Shown here in pieces: positions 60,681 through 64,000 of a stretch of DNA of 64,000 nucleotides (position 1 is its first letter; every line of letters begins with the position of its first letter). The translations under genes and the position numbers were made by a program. The stretch is from Trichostrongylus colubriformis (lineage: Eukaryota > Nematoda > Chromadorea > Rhabditida > Trichostrongylidae). Below the pieces are notes generated by a model. That model did not search any database. It saw only the letters and a list, made by a program, of their open reading frames with translations, and was not told the DNA's origin. The stretch covers positions 54,268,873 through 54,332,872 of the forward strand of contig OZ022257.1 of NCBI GenBank assembly GCA_963978905.1. Reading direction: 5' to 3'.

Positions 60681-60813
60681 TACTGATCAATTTGAGTAAT
60701 TTTCCTTAGACATCGTCGGAACCTGGGAAAAATTAATTTTTTGTGTCACTGATCAATTTGAGTAATTTTTCTTAGAGATCGTCGGAACTTGGGAAAAATT
60801 AATTTTTTAACCA
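60681..60813. repeat. Tandem duplication, 66-bp unit, two copies
   Basis: Both units read 'actgatcaatttgagtaatt' then 'cgtcggaac' then 'tgggaaaaattaatttttt', with only a few differences. Confidence 0.92.
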
Positions 60814-61109
60814 ATAATCGGATAGTGAAGGTTTAACCACTTTTTGTTCCCCCCTAAATCTTTTTAACATGGCTTCTTTGTTATTGTTTACCTCTTTATT
60901 GATCGACGGTATTGTTGCGAGGTGGGCTACAGCAAAAACTATGTGTTCATTGATCTTTCTTCACCTAAACGACGACATAGGTTACCGCATATGTAAAGGT
61001 AAAGGGAATGGTTTTGGCGATAATTAATCTCTTAATGGGATACGCTAAGCATTTCATCCACAATTAAAGACGTGGTAGTAGGTGAATCCGTATTGGCCTA
61101 TGCAGTAAC

Positions 61110-61330
61110 TTATGAGGCCAGCTGTTGTAAAAGTTAGTGCCTATGTCCTTCCAAGCGCGTCTGGTACTCAGTCATCTATCCCGGAGGGATGGAAGGCTTG
61201 GTTGGCTTACGAGTGGGGTTCGATTCCGCAGAGCGCAAGTTGCAGTCCATCTCACTGCACCAAACTCCGCTCAGGTGGTGTATGTAATAAATAAGATAGA
61301 GCACCGGTGCGCGCCGTGCTTCAACTCCAT
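61110..61330. repeat. Dispersed repeat I, copy 2
   Basis: 'ggtactcagtcatctatccc' and 'atggaaggcttggttggctt' match 63200-63250 ('ggtaccaattcacctatccc', 'acggaaggcttggttggcct'). Confidence 0.7.
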
Positions 61331-61407
61331 TCGGAGCGACGAAGCTATCTGAATCACCTCACCAAAATCCCCTGCGAAACAAGAGTTTTATTCACGCCCG
61401 AGTCTGC

Positions 61408-62084
61408 TACGTAGGTCACTATTTAAATTTCGGAAATAGCCAATACTGTTATTATGGGAATAAATCTGATGGTTTCATCATAAAGTTCGCCTTTTTCACC
61501 TATATACCCCACCATTCCATGTGCCCCACAGCGCTTTTTGTTTATTTATTCATCTGAAAAATTTTGTTTTTTCAGGAAATAAAAATGAAATTCTAAAACA
61601 AATTTTTAAAAATTAGGCAATGAAGCTCCATCAAAGACCACAGTGAATCGTTGGTTTAGGGAATTCAATCGTTGTCGTAGTCCGCTGCCCGACGAGATTC
61701 GTGAAGGATGTCCGAAGTTAGCAGTTGTTTCCGAAAACATCGATGCTGTGTGCACTATGATTAAGCAAGATCGCCATGTCACCCATCCTAAGATTGAGGC
61801 ATCCCTAAACATTATTTCCACCAACAAACATTCAATTTTACTCGAACACATGGATTTGCAAAAAATATTTTTCCGTTGGAACCCACAATTTGACAAACTC
61901 ACCAAGAAAGGTTTGTGTCGACGAAATTTTCAAAAATTTATAAAATAAACAACTAGCGCCGTGCGGCAAATTGAATGATGGGGTATATGGTTAAAAAAAG
62001 GCGAACTTTACGATGAAGCCATCTGATTTACTCCCATGATAACGGCATTGCCTATTCCCGAAATATAAATAGTGACCCACGTAT
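61408..62084. mobile_element. Mariner-like element, internally deleted
   Basis: Inverted terminal repeats of about 100 bp run from TACGTAGGTCACTATTTA at the left to the complementary TAAATAGTGACCCACGTA-type right end (the left copy has one change in the stem). They continue through 'aaagttcgcctttttcacc' and its complement. The total of 677 bp is about half of a full mariner (about 1.3 kb). A transposase fragment lies inside. Confidence 0.85.
61628..61948 (+). pseudogene. Mariner transposase, N-terminal (DNA-binding) fragment
   Basis: The frame begins EAPSKTTVNRWFREFNRCRS, continues through REGCPKLAVVSENIDAV and DRHVTHPKIEASLNI to SILLEHMDLQKI, and ends at a TAA at 61946-61948. This is the paired helix-turn-helix part of a mariner transposase, and HSILLEHM is close to the usual HSILHEHL. 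The D,D34D catalytic region is absent and no N-terminal Met is in frame. It is a dead copy carried by 61408-62084. Confidence 0.9.
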
Positions 62085-63109
62085 TACATAATCTCTTCCA
62101 GGAGTGATGAAACATCTTCAGGTGCCCTCAAGCATTTCAAAAATGGAAGGGTGAAACGTAATGCGCGGTTGTAATGGGAAGACAGCAAGTGTCTTGCAAT
62201 GCCTCGGTACGAGAACCAACTGTTATGAGCCCACCAATCATCACAAAACAATCGTAAATTTAATGGATGAACAGACAGTGGTGACGTCGACGTCAACGCA
62301 AATCAATCGCACGTCGTCAAATGTACAATAATACGAACGTCACAGATCGCTGACTTCCTTAAAATGAGACAATGGTTCGTCACCGCCATTATCGTCTTGA
62401 TAAACAGGAACGTCCAAGCCAACGAAATTGTCGTCTTAGAAAGGACTTTGCTCAGTAGTAATGTCGCTAATACTACAGGCTACTAACAGGTTATGACAGC
62501 TGGAATTCTCCACTTGAAAAACGGGGGGCGGCCACCCAAGCAAGTGGAAGGAATCTCAGAGTCGAGGTGCTGTGTAAGTGAAATTGGGCGACGAGTGGGC
62601 GAAACTCGTGGTAAAGCGACTGTCCACTTAACAACTTAACCACTTCACATCATAATAAGTAGAATGACTTTGTCCGGAGGCTGTCTACTCCGAGTGCCCA
62701 GACAGAAAACATCTCGACTTTGGCGAACACTTACTTATTCAATCACTTGGAACAAGCTGACGTAACACCTATTTTCAGCACTGAGAACAGTCATAAAAGG
62801 TAGCCATAAATTTGAGCGAAGAATAAAACCTTTGGCGTTAATCACTCCCTTTCTGGGTCACGCATTGCATACTAAATCCATTCACAATTGTGTGGGTGGG
62901 ATTTGACCTGAGGGCAACCAGCTAATGTGCAAATTTCTCTCATCCTCCCAAACAAGTCAATTTCTACTACAAAAAAAAGTGCAGCATTGAGAAGCCGAAC
63001 TGATTTTGCGCTAACATAATAATATAGCTATCTTACGAATAGTTTCGTTTCTGACGTTGATAAATCCCTTTTGTGGAATGCGCCACGCATTCTACATAGT
63101 TCCATTCAG

Positions 63110-63310
63110 AATCGTGATGGCAGGTGATTGCGATTGGCCTATACAATGACTGCAGGGGACAACCGAAGTAGAGCTCTGTGCTTTATCCTCCCGTACGAGT
63201 CTGGTACCAATTCACCTATCCCGAAAGGACGGAAGGCTTGGTTGGCCTAGGCAAGAATCGATGCGGGATTGAACGACGCACCACGAGAGTGGGAGTGCGC
63301 GCCACCTGTC
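63110..63310. repeat. Dispersed repeat I, copy 3
   Basis: The most complete copy, aligning with 57536-57720 at its left part and 61110-61330 at its middle. Ends and class are undetermined. Confidence 0.65.
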
Positions 63311-64000
63311 ACTCTGCCCTGAAAGGTAAAGGAACGCAAAATGCTCAAGAAAATAGTAACCACTCCAGAGATCAACTGAAAGAAAGACTTTAACTTCTGG
63401 AGACCCTAAAAGTGACCTCCAAAAGTTTCATTGGTCTCCCAGGAGATGGTGAAGTATTCGCTTTCCTGCCGTATCATCCGCCTTGAAACTACATATTTCT
63501 GAAGAATACACTGCTTGTGAGATTAGCAAATTACCCAATATTTGAAAAATATATTTGACCCTCGGATGACCACATACACGTTTGTGTAAGCCTACAGCGC
63601 ACACTAATATTAATTATTACGATTGTGAGTGCAAATTGAATGCACGGTGCATTCCAATGCCAGTCAAAACGATGACTTACCCCTTTTAACGGCAGCAAGG
63701 CATACTTTCCGAGTTTCTTAAAATGGTGCTCGAAAGCAAAGTAAGTCAAGAAGGAAAAGCTTATCATTTACAAAAAGAGTAAGCCATGCACTTGATTGGA
63801 GTTGTACTGTGAAATCGATATGGACGACTGATGATGTATGCGATGACTTAATGGGGTTCTGCTGATGTCTCAGATCGACATGTATCCTGTAGATTGATCT
63901 TGTATCAACCGGATTTCATCCATTTATGGAGGTCTGAAACAGGTCTGAATTGTATTGGTCTTGAGAGGAATACCATCACGGTAATGGACCAGTTTTCTTA

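Larger units (their letters stand above)
57164..64000. other. Right-hand region without a supported gene
   Basis: It contains repeat I copies (57536-57720, 61110-61330, 63110-63310), a 66-bp tandem duplication at 60681-60813 and the mariner remnant 61408-62084. A 201-codon minus-strand frame (58682-58077) has no recognisable domain or codon pattern. Elsewhere the sequence is AT-rich and shows nothing I can name. Confidence 0.5.

Noticed and set aside
61196..61260. tRNA-like GGTTCGATTCC box
   Set aside because: The motif lies in a dispersed repeat (repeat I), with no matching A box at the correct distance and no acceptor or anticodon stem that I could pair.

Overview
This window looks like nuclear DNA of a nematode, most likely a clade V strongylid such as a hookworm. 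The grounds are a cuticle collagen with nematode domain order, a 105-residue ribosomal protein L36A/L44e almost identical to its Caenorhabditis counterpart, introns ending in a pyrimidine-rich stretch plus AG, probable trans-splice acceptors just upstream of start codons, and long repeat-filled introns. Nothing is bacterial: there are no operons, Shine-Dalgarno sites or CRISPR arrays. The genus is inferred, not read from the sequence.

Six genes can be assembled exon by exon with intron phases that agree throughout. (1) + strand, 1254-6197: the C-terminal part of an animal haem peroxidase, cut by the left window edge. (2) - strand, 15820-14735: a cuticle collagen. (3) + strand, about 15937-24004: an oxysterol-binding-protein-related protein (ORP) with a complete lipid-binding domain. 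(4) + strand, 27124-28373: ribosomal protein L36A. (5) + strand, 29851-36335: a 17-exon gene that I identify as nibrin/NBS1, the FHA-domain subunit of the MRE11-RAD50-NBS1 DNA double-strand-break complex. (6) - strand, 54711-48994: a complete 404-residue SEC14-like CRAL-TRIO/GOLD protein. A seventh gene (+, 41383-45401) encodes an unrecognised single-pass membrane protein with a helical C-terminal part. A possible Ser/Thr-rich terminal exon pair lies at 56816-57163.

The nibrin gene is the most interesting object. It has an N-terminal FHA domain and, at the other end, the MRE11-binding basic motif NFKRFKK followed by VIGGSEDLV. The tandem BRCT domains that normally follow the FHA are not visible. 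The linker has instead grown by repetition of a phase-neutral two-exon cassette, present three times in a row with a fourth degenerate relative upstream. Both introns of the ribosomal protein gene end in TTTAAG rather than YAG, and several exons of the nibrin and ORP genes seem to use the same kind of 3' splice site.

The rest, well over half of the window, is non-coding and dominated by short inverted-repeat elements (MITEs) of at least seven families. Many sit inside introns of the genes above. There is also a 1377-bp foldback element with arms of about 690 bp and mariner-like ends, a mariner transposase remnant with its own terminal repeats, several short tandem arrays, and an unusual number of G or C homopolymer runs of 10-13 bases.
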